From assembly GCA_963753725.1 (NCBI GenBank), contig CAVWDI010000023.1:1-64000 (forward strand): DNA of 64,000 nucleotides, written 5' to 3'. The translations under genes were made by a program, and so were the position numbers. Origin of the DNA: CAVWDI01 sp963753725 (GTDB lineage: Bacteria > Chloroflexota > Anaerolineae > Anaerolineales > UBA4823). The notes under the pieces are model-generated. The model did no database searches, was not told the DNA's origin, and worked only from the letters and a program-made list of their open reading frames with translations. Positions 36,960 through 47,035 of the stretch are shown here, piece by piece. Position 1 is the stretch's first letter; every line of letters begins with the position of its first letter.

Positions 36960-37170
36960 ATTTTCTGTCCTATCAGTGAGTTAGCGTTTATTCGCGCTCG
37001 TAATAGCTTATCACAAAGCATTAAGTCATCCAAATTTGAAAAACAATTGTTGAAATTCAATCGTATCATTTATTTGACCGTCTAATTTCTGGGTGATATG
37101 ATTAGGCGCACAAGGTTTTTAGATATCCTCTGCTTCAAAATCGAAAATATCAATTAAATCGATCTTATTT

Positions 37171-39299
37171 ATGTCACGATTATCAACAATATACAAAGCA
37201 TTACAAGAACTTGGCCCCAAACAGGTGGGGTTGTACGGCTGGTACCAGTTTGGGTTATACAGCGGTTATCTCAGGTGGGCGACAAATTCCGCACTGCATA
37301 AGGTCGAAGCGCATCCGGAACGCCTCCAGTTTAATCCGCTCTTAGAAATCCCCGGCCAGGATGACCTGATCTCAGTGCTGGGGGAGGCCGGCATGTCGCA
37401 GTTATTGAGAGGAAGCCGATGAAATTGTTTCCGGAGAGGTGCGATTATTTGGCGCTGAAGCAGTACCGCTTAAACTCTCCTTCTCAGAACCGCTCCATCC
37501 ATGGACAGCTTACGAAACCAAGCCCGAATATCTCTCACAATTAACGGGCGGCACTGCGGATATCAAGCACATTTGGGAACCGGGCCGCTTTGGTTGGGTT
37601 TACACCCTCGCCCGGGCTTATTACCTGAGCGGTAATGAACGCTACCCCAGGACTTTTTGGGAACTGAGCGGTAAATTCTTTAAAAGTAATCCACCATACA
37701 GCGGTCCCTTCTGGGTATCCGCGCAGGAAGTCGCCCTGCGTTTAATGGCTTTGGTTTTTGCGCTCCAGGTATTCTGGGGAGCGCTCGAAATCGACCCCCG
37801 AACGGGTAGGGCGCCTCAAAGAGGCCATATGCGAACACGCCGCCCGCATTCCTGCCACAATTTCATACGCACACGCCCAGAATAATAACCACCTGCTCAG
37901 CGAAGCGGCCGGTTTATTAACAGCCGGCAGCGCACTCCCCAATCACCCGCAGTCAGAGAAATGGCGTACCCTTGGATGGTGTCTGATTAACGAAGGGTTC
38001 GAAGGACAAATCGCCGACGATGGCACATATATGCAGCACAGCTCAAACTACCATCGTTTAATGCTCCAGATCGCCCTGTGGGTTAACGCAATCTCAAAAG
38101 TCAGTTTCCATGTTGACGATAACGCAAATTCTTCAAACGGTCTTTCTCTGACCAGCCGGGCAAAATTGCGCTCAGCTGTCCGCTGGTTGTACACTGTACT
38201 TGACCCGGAAAACGGACGCGTGCCCAACCTGGGACCCAACGACGGCGCCTATATCCTGCCATTAACCGTATGTCCATTTGAGGATTTCCGCCCCGTTACC
38301 CAGGCGGCTGCATGTTCCTTTCTGGGTGAGGCACCGCTTTCTCCAGGACCCTGGGATGAAATGAACCTGTGGATCGGAGACGCCGATCTCACTTCCCCAT
38401 CCACCGAACGTGACCTCCCGATTATCTCCATTCCATCCTCACTATCACCGTATGTATTAAACATACCCACTAGGGATTCCTGGGGTTATATGCGGGTGGC
38501 GCACTTCAATGATCGTCCCGGACATGCTGACCAGCTGCACGTGGATTTATGGTGGCGAGGATATAACATCGCACAGGATGCGGGAACTTATCTATACAAT
38601 GCCGACCAGCCCTGGGATAACGCACTTTCGCACACCGATGTACACAATACGGTAACCATTAACAACTGCGACCAGATAAATCGTGTTGGGCGATTTTTAT
38701 ACCTTGATTGGGCACAATCCCACCTACTTGAACATGAAAGGGACGAAAATGGGACATGGGAGCGAGTTACCGCCCAACACGTCGGATACAACTGGCTGGG
38801 TATCACCCACAGGCGTTCAATCACAGCGGCAAATGTTGGACAATGGATCGTTGAAGATACCCTAATTTCTTCCGACCAAAATCTCGTCAACAAACATGCT
38901 CCATATACGGTGTGCCTGCAGTGGCTGCTCCCGGATTGGCCGTGGGAAATTGAGGTCGCAGGACTCACCCGATCATCCTTTTCTCCAGTGGACGAGTTCG
39001 AATCATCCGACGATCACCCGCCTGCCGACCACCTGCCAGTCAAGTTGACCCTCCAGTCTCTTAAAGGCTTGCTGTCGCTCACCATCTCTTCCAACCACAA
39101 TGGAAAGATTAACGGCACCCAAATCGTGCACGCCGGGGAACTTATATTCGGAGATGGCATGGCTTCACCTAACTGGGGATGGACTTCCCCCACATACGGC
39201 CAAAAAGTGCCTAGTGTTTCAGTGCGCGTTTCTATCACCGCAAGCGAACTACCGGTGACCTTGACCAGCCATTGGAATCTTCCTGAACCGGAAAGCTAA
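37171..39299 (+). CDS. Heparinase II/III-like polysaccharide lyase (frameshifted twice)
   Basis: Cytosolic or exported lyase-like protein of about 705 codons. N-terminal alpha-toroid region (FGWVYTLARAY, FWVSAQEVALRLMAL, AHAQNNNHLLSEAAG, GFEGQIADDGTYMQHSSNYHR), then the heparinase II/III domain (about 430-650) with HADQLHVDLWWRGYNIAQDAG and HTDVHNTVTIN. One indel at about 37407-37411 (GSR stop versus EADEIVSGEVRLFG) and one in the CCCCC run near 37796 (EIDPRTG versus KSTPERVGR). It likely belongs to exopolysaccharide synthesis, as is usual when paired with a glycosyltransferase and the two-domain dehydrogenase. Stop TAA abuts the next ATG. Confidence 0.87.
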
Positions 39300-40513
39300 A
39301 TGCATATCCTGCTCATCCACCAGGCGTTTGCTGCCCTCGACGAGCCTGGCGGTACACGCCATCACGAGCTGTCCCGTTATCTGGCTGCGCTAGGGTGCCA
39401 GGTAACCATAATCGCCAGTCCAGTCAGCTACCTGACGGGTGACGCTGAATTCCACGAACCCAGGACAGATTTATTCGATGGCGGTGGGCGCGTCACAATC
39501 CTACGTGTTTATACCTATACCGCGCTGCACCGCAGTTTCATGCACCGCATATTCAGTTTTCTATCCTTTATGGTCTCTTCATTCTTGAAAGGTCTCAGAG
39601 TGAAAGACGTTGACTTGGTGTGGGGAACTTCCCCACCCATATTCCAGGGTCTTACAGCCTGGTTGTTAGCTCGCTTGAAGCGGATCCCATTTCTGTTCGA
39701 AGTGCGTGACTTGTGGCCATCGTTCGCGGTGCAAGTCGGTGTGTTACGCCAACCGCTGCTTATACGCCTCTCGGAATGGCTGGAAAGCTTTTTATACCGC
39801 CATGCAGATACCGTGATGGTCAATTCCCGGGTTTTACCACTCATGTCAAAGCACGCGGAGCAGGCCGGGTCGAGCTTGTCCCTAACGGCACCGATCCGCG
39901 CATGTTCAACCCGGCTTTAGACGGCGCTGATTTTCGAAACGCACATAATCTAAGGGATAAATTCGTCGTTTTGTATGCCGGAGCGCACGGTATGTCAAAT
40001 GATCTGGGAGTCCTTTTAGCTTCCGCCCGCATTCTGAACAACCGGGAAGACATCGCCTTTGTGCTGCTTGGGGATGGCAAGGAGAAATCTTGGTTAATCG
40101 CCCAGGCAAAAAAATTTAACCTATCGAATGTGTTGTTCCTGCCGCCGCTGCCAAAAAACCACATGTCCCACGCTTTAGCTGGAGCGGATGTTTGTGTTGC
40201 TATTCTGAAACCCATCCCGCTGTATGCCACCGTCTATCCCAACAAAGTGTTCGATTACATGGCTGCCGGGAAACCAGTCATCCTGGCAATCGATGGGGTC
40301 ATCCACCAGGTAGTCGAAGAGGCTGAGGCTGGGATATTTGTGCAGCCAGGTGATCCGGATGCGCTGGTGGACGCCGTTTTGACTTTGGCAGGCGATCCCC
40401 AAAAAGCGCGCAAAATGGGTCAAAATGGGCGTTGTTATGTTGAAGCGCGTTTTGACCGTGCGAAATTAGCGGCCGACCTCGCATCGATTATGGAACAAAT
40501 GACCCATTCTTAG
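39300..40513 (+). CDS. GT4 glycosyltransferase, WbuB/WcaI-like (frameshifted)
   Basis: About 404 residues. N-terminal GT-B half (HQAFAALDEPGGTRHHEL, VDLVWGTSPPI, FEVRDLWPSFAVQVG), C-terminal half with NGTDPRMFNPA, VVLYAGAHG, VLFLPPLPK and the nucleotide-sugar site PNKVFDYMAAGKPV. The frame shifts in the CCCGGG stretch near 39829, giving VNSPGFTTHVKARG. It follows the heparinase gene without a gap. It probably adds one sugar to a lipid-linked polysaccharide repeat. Confidence 0.9.
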
Positions 40514-40528
40514 ATTTGTGGGACAGTA

Positions 40529-41611
40529 CTATAGTTCAGACAGCGGCCAATTAGGCATAACATCTATATCGAGTTCGTCACGATACCCATTGGCGAATCG
40601 GAAGTATCCTGCTCCAGCGACCATGGCTGCATTATCGGTACACAGGTAAACCGGTGGGATTTGAATGGGGCACGGTGATTGTTGTTGGACTGCCTGTCTC
40701 AATGATTGGTTTGCAGAAACACCCCCCGCGACTAATATTTCTTTGGCCTTAAATTCTTCGGCTGCCTTAACCGTCTTTGTCACCAGGACATCCACTACCG
40801 AGGCCTGGAAACTGGCCGCCAGATCTGATACCGGGAAAATCTTACCCTGTTCCTGAAGGCTGCGCACTTCCCGCAGTACAGCTGTCTTTAATCCGCTGAA
40901 GGAAAAATTCCATGTGTCTTTCAACCATGCACGCGGAAACTTAAACGCCGCCGGATCCCCGCTCTGCGCTTCCTCCTGGATAGCAGGCCCCCCGGGATAG
41001 GAGAGCTCCAGCAAACGGGCGACTTTATCGAACGCTTCACCTGCCGCATCATCCAGCGTGCCTCCCAGGCGCTCGTACTGCAGGTGATCACGCACCAGCA
41101 CCAGTTCAGTATGCCCACCAGAAACGATCAAAGCTACCAGCGGGAATTGTGGATCTTTTATCTTGGTTGTTTTTAAATCGCTCGCACCCGTTGTATAAGC
41201 ACGACCCAACCACGCCGAATAGATATGCGCCTCCAGGTGGTTGATCCCGATCAAAGGCAGCTCAGTCCCCATCGCCAGTCCCTTGGCAAAATTCATACCT
41301 ACCACCAGTGAACCCGGGAGTCCCGGCCCGCGCGTTACCGCAATACCATCCAACTCACTCATACTGAAATGTGCTTCTTGCAAGGCTGTTTCAACAATCG
41401 AAAATATCGTCCGTACGTGCTGCCTTGAGGCAACTTCAGGAAACACACCTCCGAATTGGGCATGCAAATCGACCTGTGATGAAACCGCATTAGACAATAT
41501 CGTCCGGCCGTTTTCCACAACTGCGGCAGATGTCTCATCACAAGATGTTTCAACACCAAGTATCCTTGCGATGTGTTTCGGATCGGGGAAAAGACGTTGT
41601 TGAAGGTCCAT
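40529..41611 (-). CDS. tsaD: tRNA N6-adenosine threonylcarbamoyltransferase TsaD
   Basis: Transfers threonylcarbamoyl to A37 of ANN-decoding tRNAs. The GVETSCDETSAA start, the metal-binding HLEAH in GINHLEAHIYS, and SGGHTELVLV, FSFSGLKTAVLR and AGGVSANQSLR are TsaD/Kae1 signatures. 360 residues is normal. It is convergent with the glycosyltransferase gene and followed upstream by an M24 peptidase. Confidence 0.97.
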   Translation of the reverse strand: MDLQQRLFPDPKHIARILGVETSCDETSAAVVENGRTILSNAVSSQVDLHAQFGGVFPEVASRQHVRTIFSIVETALQEAHFSMSELDGIAVTRGPGLPGSLVVGMNFAKGLAMGTELPLIGINHLEAHIYSAWLGRAYTTGASDLKTTKIKDPQFPLVALIVSGGHTELVLVRDHLQYERLGGTLDDAAGEAFDKVARLLELSYPGGPAIQEEAQSGDPAAFKFPRAWLKDTWNFSFSGLKTAVLREVRSLQEQGKIFPVSDLAASFQASVVDVLVTKTVKAAEEFKAKEILVAGGVSANQSLRQAVQQQSPCPIQIPPVYLCTDNAAMVAGAGYFRFANGYRDELDIDVMPNWPLSEL

Positions 41612-41632
41612 TATATTTTATTAAACCATATC

Positions 41633-42883
41633 TTATTCTGTAAAATGATATCCCTTCATTTGAAGGACCAGATCCAGCGGATACTCCGCCAGGATTTCGA
41701 GTTCACCGTCGGGGCGCACCCAGACGGTGTCTTCGAGACGAACGCCCATATATCGCTCCGGGTAATACAGACCGGGTTCGATCGTCACCACCACCCCGGG
41801 CTCTAATCGATGTTCGTTCGTGCCGGTAGATCGAAAGGATGGGTGCTCATGAACGTGTAATCCTAAGCCATGTCCCAGGCTGTGAACATAACCTTCCTGC
41901 GTTAATGGTTCACTCCTTATCGTAGCATGTCCTTGCTTTTCAAACAGTTCGCAGGTCCTTTCCTGGTAGTCTTTGCACAACCCACCCATGCGCAGCTCGC
42001 CCATAATTTGTTTATAGACAGATAATACATCATTATATATTGTCTGGACCTCATCAGGCGCATAACCCAGGCACCATGTGCGGGTGAAATCGTAATGGTA
42101 ACCCCCTCCAGCCTCACAAGGGTAGATATCGAAAACGATCGTTTCACCCAGCCGCAGTAAATCACCCTCTTCACCGCCGCTGTGCGGAATCCCAGCATCC
42201 CTTCCGGTGGCGAAAATTACACCATGTGGATTATCAGCTCCGAGTTCCCCCAACCACATGCTGATGCGCCGTTTGACATCCCCAACTGTCAGGTGTGTCC
42301 CATCCTCCTTCAGGAGCAGGTTATCCTGCACTGCATGGTTCGTCAGGTAGTTGGCGGTCTTACCGACCACTTCTACTGTGATGCGCCCCATACGGCAAAT
42401 CCTTTCCACCTCCTCTTCATCTTTGGTGGACATAGCTTTTAACAATATTGATTCGCCGACCTGCCCAACAAAATTTATCCCGGGCAATGATTCCTGAAGA
42501 CGGCTGAACACGGCAAATGCTTCACCTGCATCGCTCTGCCCGAAAATCGCCACCCGTCCCGAATCGACCTGTGTGTCACCCAACATGCAGCGATACCTTT
42601 CAACGTTGGTTTCAATTTCATCCCAACCCGCTTTTTTACGCTGCTCATCCAGACGATATTCGTTTAAATTTACCGTCGGCAGACCTGTATTTACGGCTTC
42701 GTCGCGCTCCATCGGATAGTGGAACAACACCGGATCTGAGCCGCGCTTTTTTATCAAGTCCGCCTTCGTTAAATGTGCCCCGCCGGTTAAATACACCATG
42801 GGCGGGTTGTGCTGCGCCGGTCCGGTCACCAACAGCGCATCAATGTTTTGTTCCTTCATCAACTGGTCGATATCTTGTTTCAT
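41633..42883 (-). CDS. M24 family metallopeptidase (Xaa-Pro aminopeptidase-like)
   Basis: About 416 residues. The creatinase N-domain is followed by a pita-bread domain with all five metal ligands visible: two Asp in FDIYPCEAGGGYHYDFTR, His in LGHGLGLHVHEHPS, Glu in VTIEPGLY and Glu in GVRLEDTVWV. I start at ATG 42883 (MKQDIDQLMKEQ); the longer frame from 42919 has a hydrophobic leader without a good ribosome site. Role: cytosolic proline-dipeptidase-type hydrolysis. Confidence 0.88.
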   Translation of the reverse strand: MKQDIDQLMKEQNIDALLVTGPAQHNPPMVYLTGGAHLTKADLIKKRGSDPVLFHYPMERDEAVNTGLPTVNLNEYRLDEQRKKAGWDEIETNVERYRCMLGDTQVDSGRVAIFGQSDAGEAFAVFSRLQESLPGINFVGQVGESILLKAMSTKDEEEVERICRMGRITVEVVGKTANYLTNHAVQDNLLLKEDGTHLTVGDVKRRISMWLGELGADNPHGVIFATGRDAGIPHSGGEEGDLLRLGETIVFDIYPCEAGGGYHYDFTRTWCLGYAPDEVQTIYNDVLSVYKQIMGELRMGGLCKDYQERTCELFEKQGHATIRSEPLTQEGYVHSLGHGLGLHVHEHPSFRSTGTNEHRLEPGVVVTIEPGLYYPERYMGVRLEDTVWVRPDGELEILAEYPLDLVLQMKGYHFTE

Positions 42884-43032
42884 TTTGATTAATATTTTGG
42901 CGAATATTTTTTTGGGCAATTTGCGCCATCCGCCAAACCTTATGCAAGTCCAAAATACCTGATCTTTTTATATCTTAAAATGCCAAATAAACCAACATCG
43001 TTTTACTTGTTTGCTTATAAAACGAATGCCTT

Positions 43033-44394
43033 TTAGCCTGTTCTGGAGTACACCTCTCTTATGCCGCTCATCAGCGCACCCTCTTGCTCCGGGAGTACCG
43101 TGCGCGGGTCAAACACCACCAGATCTTTTTCAAGCCTGGCGATAATCGGGAGGTCCAAACCGCGCAGCCTGGATAGAAACTGGTTCGGGCCACGCCTCTT
43201 CAAACCCAGCAGGTATGTGGGAAGGGTCTCCTCCGGAAGGCTGCCGCCCCCAACAGTCAATTCGCCTTCCACCACTATTCCCTCTTCAAAAACACTGGCC
43301 CACTTTTCTGCTCGCTGTTTTATATTCTCAATTGGTTCCGAAATCATGCGCCAGATCGGGATTTCCCCTTCCGCTTCGTCTTTCAAATAATGCAGCAGTG
43401 TAGCGGAGAGACCCGCCAAGCATATTTTATCGGCTCGTATTGCTCTGGCGAGGGGGTGCTTTTTTAATTTTTCAACCAGGTCTTTACGCCCTACGATCAC
43501 ACCCGCCTGGGGTCCTCCTAACAGCTTATCTCCAGAAAAACAAACCAGGTCCGCCCCGGCGCCTATTGATTCCTGAACCATGGGCTCGTGTCCCAGACCA
43601 TACGCTTCTGTCTTCAATAACGAGCCTGAACCCAGATCATCAACCAGGGCAATACCATGCTCATGGGCAATATCTGCCATTTCCTTCAAGCTGGGTTCGC
43701 TGGTGAAGCCCAGGATGGTGAAATTTGAGCGGTGTGCACGCAGCAGTAAAACCGGCGACTCGTCTTGTATTGCGCTTTCATAGTCAGATACATGCACCCG
43801 GTTGGTCGTACCAATCTCAACCAGACGCGCCCCGGATTGTTTCATCACATCCGGGATGCGAAATCCACCGCCAATCTCCACCAATTGCGACCTGGCGATG
43901 ACCACTGCCCGGCGCTTTGCTAATCCAGTCAAAATAAGCATCACGGCGGAGGCGTTGTTGTTGACGACCATCCCGGCTTCCGCGCCAGTAAGGCGCGTCA
44001 ATAAATCTTCTGCATGCAGCAGACGTGAACCGCGCTTTCCCTTTTCCAGATTGTATTCCAGTGAAGAATAACCTTCGGCGGCGCTCTTCATCGCCCCAAC
44101 TGCAGCAGAGCTTAAAGGCGCTCTACCCAGGTTGGTATGCAGGATCACCCCGGTGGCGTTTATCACACCCTTAATCGTCAGCGCAGTCCAGGTTTTGAGT
44201 GATTCTGCAACCCTTCCCAGTATCTCTTCGCGCCCCGGAAGGGAATCTCCTTCCTTATGGCTGCTTCGGATTTCATCCAGACTGGCTCGAAATGCTTGAA
44301 CCGTCAGTGGGCGCCCGTACTCATCCAGCAAATCCCTGACTCGCTGTTCATTTAGTAGTTGATCTACCGAGGGCAGCGATCTCAGCTCGCTCAT
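43033..44394 (-). CDS. selA: L-seryl-tRNA(Sec) selenium transferase SelA
   Basis: PLP enzyme converting Ser-tRNA(Sec) to Sec-tRNA(Sec) with selenophosphate. About 453 residues. Typical are VINATGVILHTNLGRAP, the SRLLHAEDLL region, VVNNNASAVML, LVDDLGSG and the PLP lysine in FSGDKLLGGPQAG. The ATG at 44394 overlaps the stop of the upstream membrane-protein gene (ATGA). selB, selC and selD are not in the window. Its presence means UGA can be read as selenocysteine and supports the TGA-containing peroxiredoxin at 7245. Confidence 0.96.
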   Translation of the reverse strand: MSELRSLPSVDQLLNEQRVRDLLDEYGRPLTVQAFRASLDEIRSSHKEGDSLPGREEILGRVAESLKTWTALTIKGVINATGVILHTNLGRAPLSSAAVGAMKSAAEGYSSLEYNLEKGKRGSRLLHAEDLLTRLTGAEAGMVVNNNASAVMLILTGLAKRRAVVIARSQLVEIGGGFRIPDVMKQSGARLVEIGTTNRVHVSDYESAIQDESPVLLLRAHRSNFTILGFTSEPSLKEMADIAHEHGIALVDDLGSGSLLKTEAYGLGHEPMVQESIGAGADLVCFSGDKLLGGPQAGVIVGRKDLVEKLKKHPLARAIRADKICLAGLSATLLHYLKDEAEGEIPIWRMISEPIENIKQRAEKWASVFEEGIVVEGELTVGGGSLPEETLPTYLLGLKRRGPNQFLSRLRGLDLPIIARLEKDLVVFDPRTVLPEQEGALMSGIREVYSRTG

Positions 44395-44783
44395 GGATTC
44401 CACTTACTGCGTTCACGTAAGCGCAGCAGCCATTCAATTAAAGCAAATCCTACCGCCAGAAGCAAAGCCATGAATAAATTGAGCACCCGGCCGATAAGCA
44501 GCCATACCAATGTTGGGAAATAGATTCCGACCCACAGGGCTTGCCGCACGACGACCGTTGAGGTTGCAGGCGGTGTGGACGTGAAGCGCCGGTTGAGATA
44601 AGCCATAACAGGCAATGCGATTCCAGTAAGCGCCAGGACCCCGCAAAAGAAGAAAGCCCAGCGTGTGCCGCCGTTCGGGGTTGTATATGTTATAAGCAAA
44701 GCCAACCCCACCCCTCCGATAAGCAACAAAATGAAAGTGGTTGGAACAAAAAAACTGATGGGCGGAGATTTATCGGAATCCAT
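44391..44783 (-). CDS. Four-helix membrane protein upstream of selA, unknown
   Basis: 130 residues with four predicted helices (about 10-31, 43-61, 85-103, 105-122) and charged ends (MDSDKSPPIS, RLRERSKWNP). No recognised family. Its stop overlaps the selA start, so the two are co-transcribed and translationally coupled, which does not by itself imply a selenium role. Confidence 0.6.
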   Translation of the reverse strand: MDSDKSPPISFFVPTTFILLLIGGVGLALLITYTTPNGGTRWAFFFCGVLALTGIALPVMAYLNRRFTSTPPATSTVVVRQALWVGIYFPTLVWLLIGRVLNLFMALLLAVGFALIEWLLRLRERSKWNP

Positions 44784-44965
44784 AACTTTTCACTCTTTTA
44801 AGCAGCGGTTGTCGATGACCTCTTCACTGAGGATGATAAACATCAGCGTCTATATGATGTCCATATCTTTGAGAAATTATACTGTAATCCAGCCTTATAT
44901 TTTGTTTTAGTCCCCTCGATGGAGGATGCTCTGATATTTGCTCATATCCATGAAATTAAATGGAA

Positions 44966-44997
44966 AACCCGGCACTTCTTTTTCGAAATGCCGGGTT
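44966..44997 (-). terminator. Terminator downstream of dnaK
   Basis: AACCCGGCA (44966-44974) and TGCCGGGTT (44989-44997) form a perfect 9-bp stem with a 14-base loop. On the minus strand it is followed by TTCCATTTAATTT, a modest T-rich tail. It sits 89 bases beyond the dnaK stop. No other gene lies in 44784-45085. Confidence 0.7.
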
Positions 44998-45085
44998 AAT
45001 ATTTAATTTTCCGGGGTCTTTTTAGATCGTGCCTGATTACCGCCGTGGATAACACTACATACAATCAGACGGATTATTCGTAGAT

Positions 45086-47035
45086 TTATGCTTCGTGGAA
45101 TTCGCCCTCGATCACTTCACCCTCATCTTCAGTTGAGTTACTTCCATAATCAGCGCCAGGTCCACCGGCCTCAGCCGTACCTCCGGGTCCATGTCCATTT
45201 CCGCCTGGCATGCCTGGGTCTGCAGTCGCTTGCTGTTGAGCATACATCTGCTGGCTGATAGCATGGAAAGCATTCTGAAGTTCATCGCTCAAACTTTTTA
45301 TTTGCTGCACGTCTTCACCCTTTATAACCTCGCGCAGGGTATCTACCTTTTCCTGGATGTTCTGCCGTTCGGTCGCCGGCACCTTATCGCCAAGCTCGTT
45401 CAATGTCTTTTCAGTCTGGTACGTCAGGCTGTCGGCAGTGTTGCGAGCTTCAATCAGCTCACGGCGACTGCGGTCTTCCGCTTCGTGCTCTCGTGCCTGC
45501 TCGACCATGCTTTCAATTTCACTCTGGTTGAGATTGGTGGAGGCTGTTATCGTGACTTGCTGCTCTTTACCAGTCGCCTTATCCTTGGCATTCACATTAA
45601 TGATGCCGTTAGCATCGATATCAAAAGTGACTTCGACCTGCGGAATTCCGCGCGGCGCAGGGGGGATTCCTTCCAGCCGGAACCGTCCCAGGGTCATATT
45701 ATCAGCCGCCATTGGGCGTTCGCCCTGCAATACGTGGATATCAACTGCTGTCTGGTTATCTTCCGCGGTAGAAAAAGATTCTGTTTTCTTCACCGGTATG
45801 GTAGTGTTACGATCAATTAGAACCGTCATAACTGCTCCCAATGTCTCCAATCCAAGGGACAGCGGAGTGACATCCAGCAAGAGTACATCTTTCACATCGC
45901 CGCCCAATACCCCAGCTTGAATCGCGGCGCCTACAGCGACCACCTCATCCGGATTTACTCCTTTATGGGGTTCTTTACCTGTCAGAGAACGCACCAGTTC
46001 CTGCACCATCGGCATACGGGTGGCGCCGCCCACCAGGATAACCTCATCAACCTCATTTGCGTTCATTCCCGCGTCTTTGAGAGCGGCCTCGAATGGATTG
46101 CGAATGCGGGTTACCAGGTCTTCTGTCAACTGTTCAAATTTTGCTCGTGAGAGTTTCATTTGCAAATGTTTCGGGCCTGACGCATCAGCTGTGATGTAAG
46201 GCAGATTGATCTCGGTTTCCATCATGCTCGAGAGTTCAATTTTTGCTTTCTCAGCGCTTTCACGCAAACGTTGTAATGCCTGGCGGTCATTGCGCAGGTC
46301 GATATTATTTTCATTCTTAAACTCATCTGCGATCCAGTTCACAATCGCCTGGTCCCAATCATCGCCTCCAAGGTGTGTATCGCCGTTGGTCGCTTTCACT
46401 TCAACCACGCCGTCGCCCACTTCCAGGATGCTGACGTCAAACGTCCCGCCGCCCAGGTCAAAAACCAGTATGGTCTCATTTTCCACTTTATCCATACCAT
46501 AAGCCAGGGCTGCTGCTGTCGGCTCATTTATTATCCGCAGCACTTCCAAACCCGCGATCTTTCCAGCATCTTTGGTAGCCTGGCGCTGGCTGTCGTTAAA
46601 GTACGCCGGGACTGTAATCACAGCCTGGTTGACGGGTTCGCCCAAGAAGGCCTCAGCGTCTTTCTTCAATTTGCCAAGCACCATCGCCGAGATTTCCTGT
46701 GGGCTGTATTCTTTGTTGTTGATGGGTACTTCTACCCGAGCGTCTTTTGCTGGTCCTTCCACTACTTCAAAAGAAACCATTTCGCGCTCCTTGGCTACCT
46801 CATCATATCTGCGCCCCATAAAGCGTTTAATTGAATAAACCGTGTTCTCTGGGTTGACCACTGCCTGTCTCTTGGCAGTCTGTCCGACCAGGCGCTCCCC
46901 ATTCTTGTTAAACCCAACCACCGATGGCAGCAGCCGGGAGCCTTCTGCTGTCGTAATAACGGTCGCATCGCCGCCTTCCATAACAGCTACAACACTGTTT
47001 GTAGTACCTAAATCTATACCTATAATCTTAGCCAT
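45086..47035 (-). CDS. dnaK: Chaperone DnaK (Hsp70)
   Basis: 649 residues. ATPase domain begins IIGIDLGTTNSVVAVM with LVFDLGGGTFDVSILE and VGGATRMPMVQ; the substrate domain follows (about 390-510) and the C-terminal lid ends in a Gly-rich, acidic tail (EGEVIEGEFHEA). AGGAG precedes the ATG. No grpE or dnaJ neighbours here, and no CIRCE element was seen upstream. Confidence 0.98.
   Translation of the reverse strand: MAKIIGIDLGTTNSVVAVMEGGDATVITTAEGSRLLPSVVGFNKNGERLVGQTAKRQAVVNPENTVYSIKRFMGRRYDEVAKEREMVSFEVVEGPAKDARVEVPINNKEYSPQEISAMVLGKLKKDAEAFLGEPVNQAVITVPAYFNDSQRQATKDAGKIAGLEVLRIINEPTAAALAYGMDKVENETILVFDLGGGTFDVSILEVGDGVVEVKATNGDTHLGGDDWDQAIVNWIADEFKNENNIDLRNDRQALQRLRESAEKAKIELSSMMETEINLPYITADASGPKHLQMKLSRAKFEQLTEDLVTRIRNPFEAALKDAGMNANEVDEVILVGGATRMPMVQELVRSLTGKEPHKGVNPDEVVAVGAAIQAGVLGGDVKDVLLLDVTPLSLGLETLGAVMTVLIDRNTTIPVKKTESFSTAEDNQTAVDIHVLQGERPMAADNMTLGRFRLEGIPPAPRGIPQVEVTFDIDANGIINVNAKDKATGKEQQVTITASTNLNQSEIESMVEQAREHEAEDRSRRELIEARNTADSLTYQTEKTLNELGDKVPATERQNIQEKVDTLREVIKGEDVQQIKSLSDELQNAFHAISQQMYAQQQATADPGMPGGNGHGPGGTAEAGGPGADYGSNSTEDEGEVIEGEFHEA

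Noticed and set aside
43033..44394. SelA as a general PLP aminotransferase-like protein
   Set aside because: The N-terminal and PLP-lysine regions match SelA specifically and length fits bacterial SelA.
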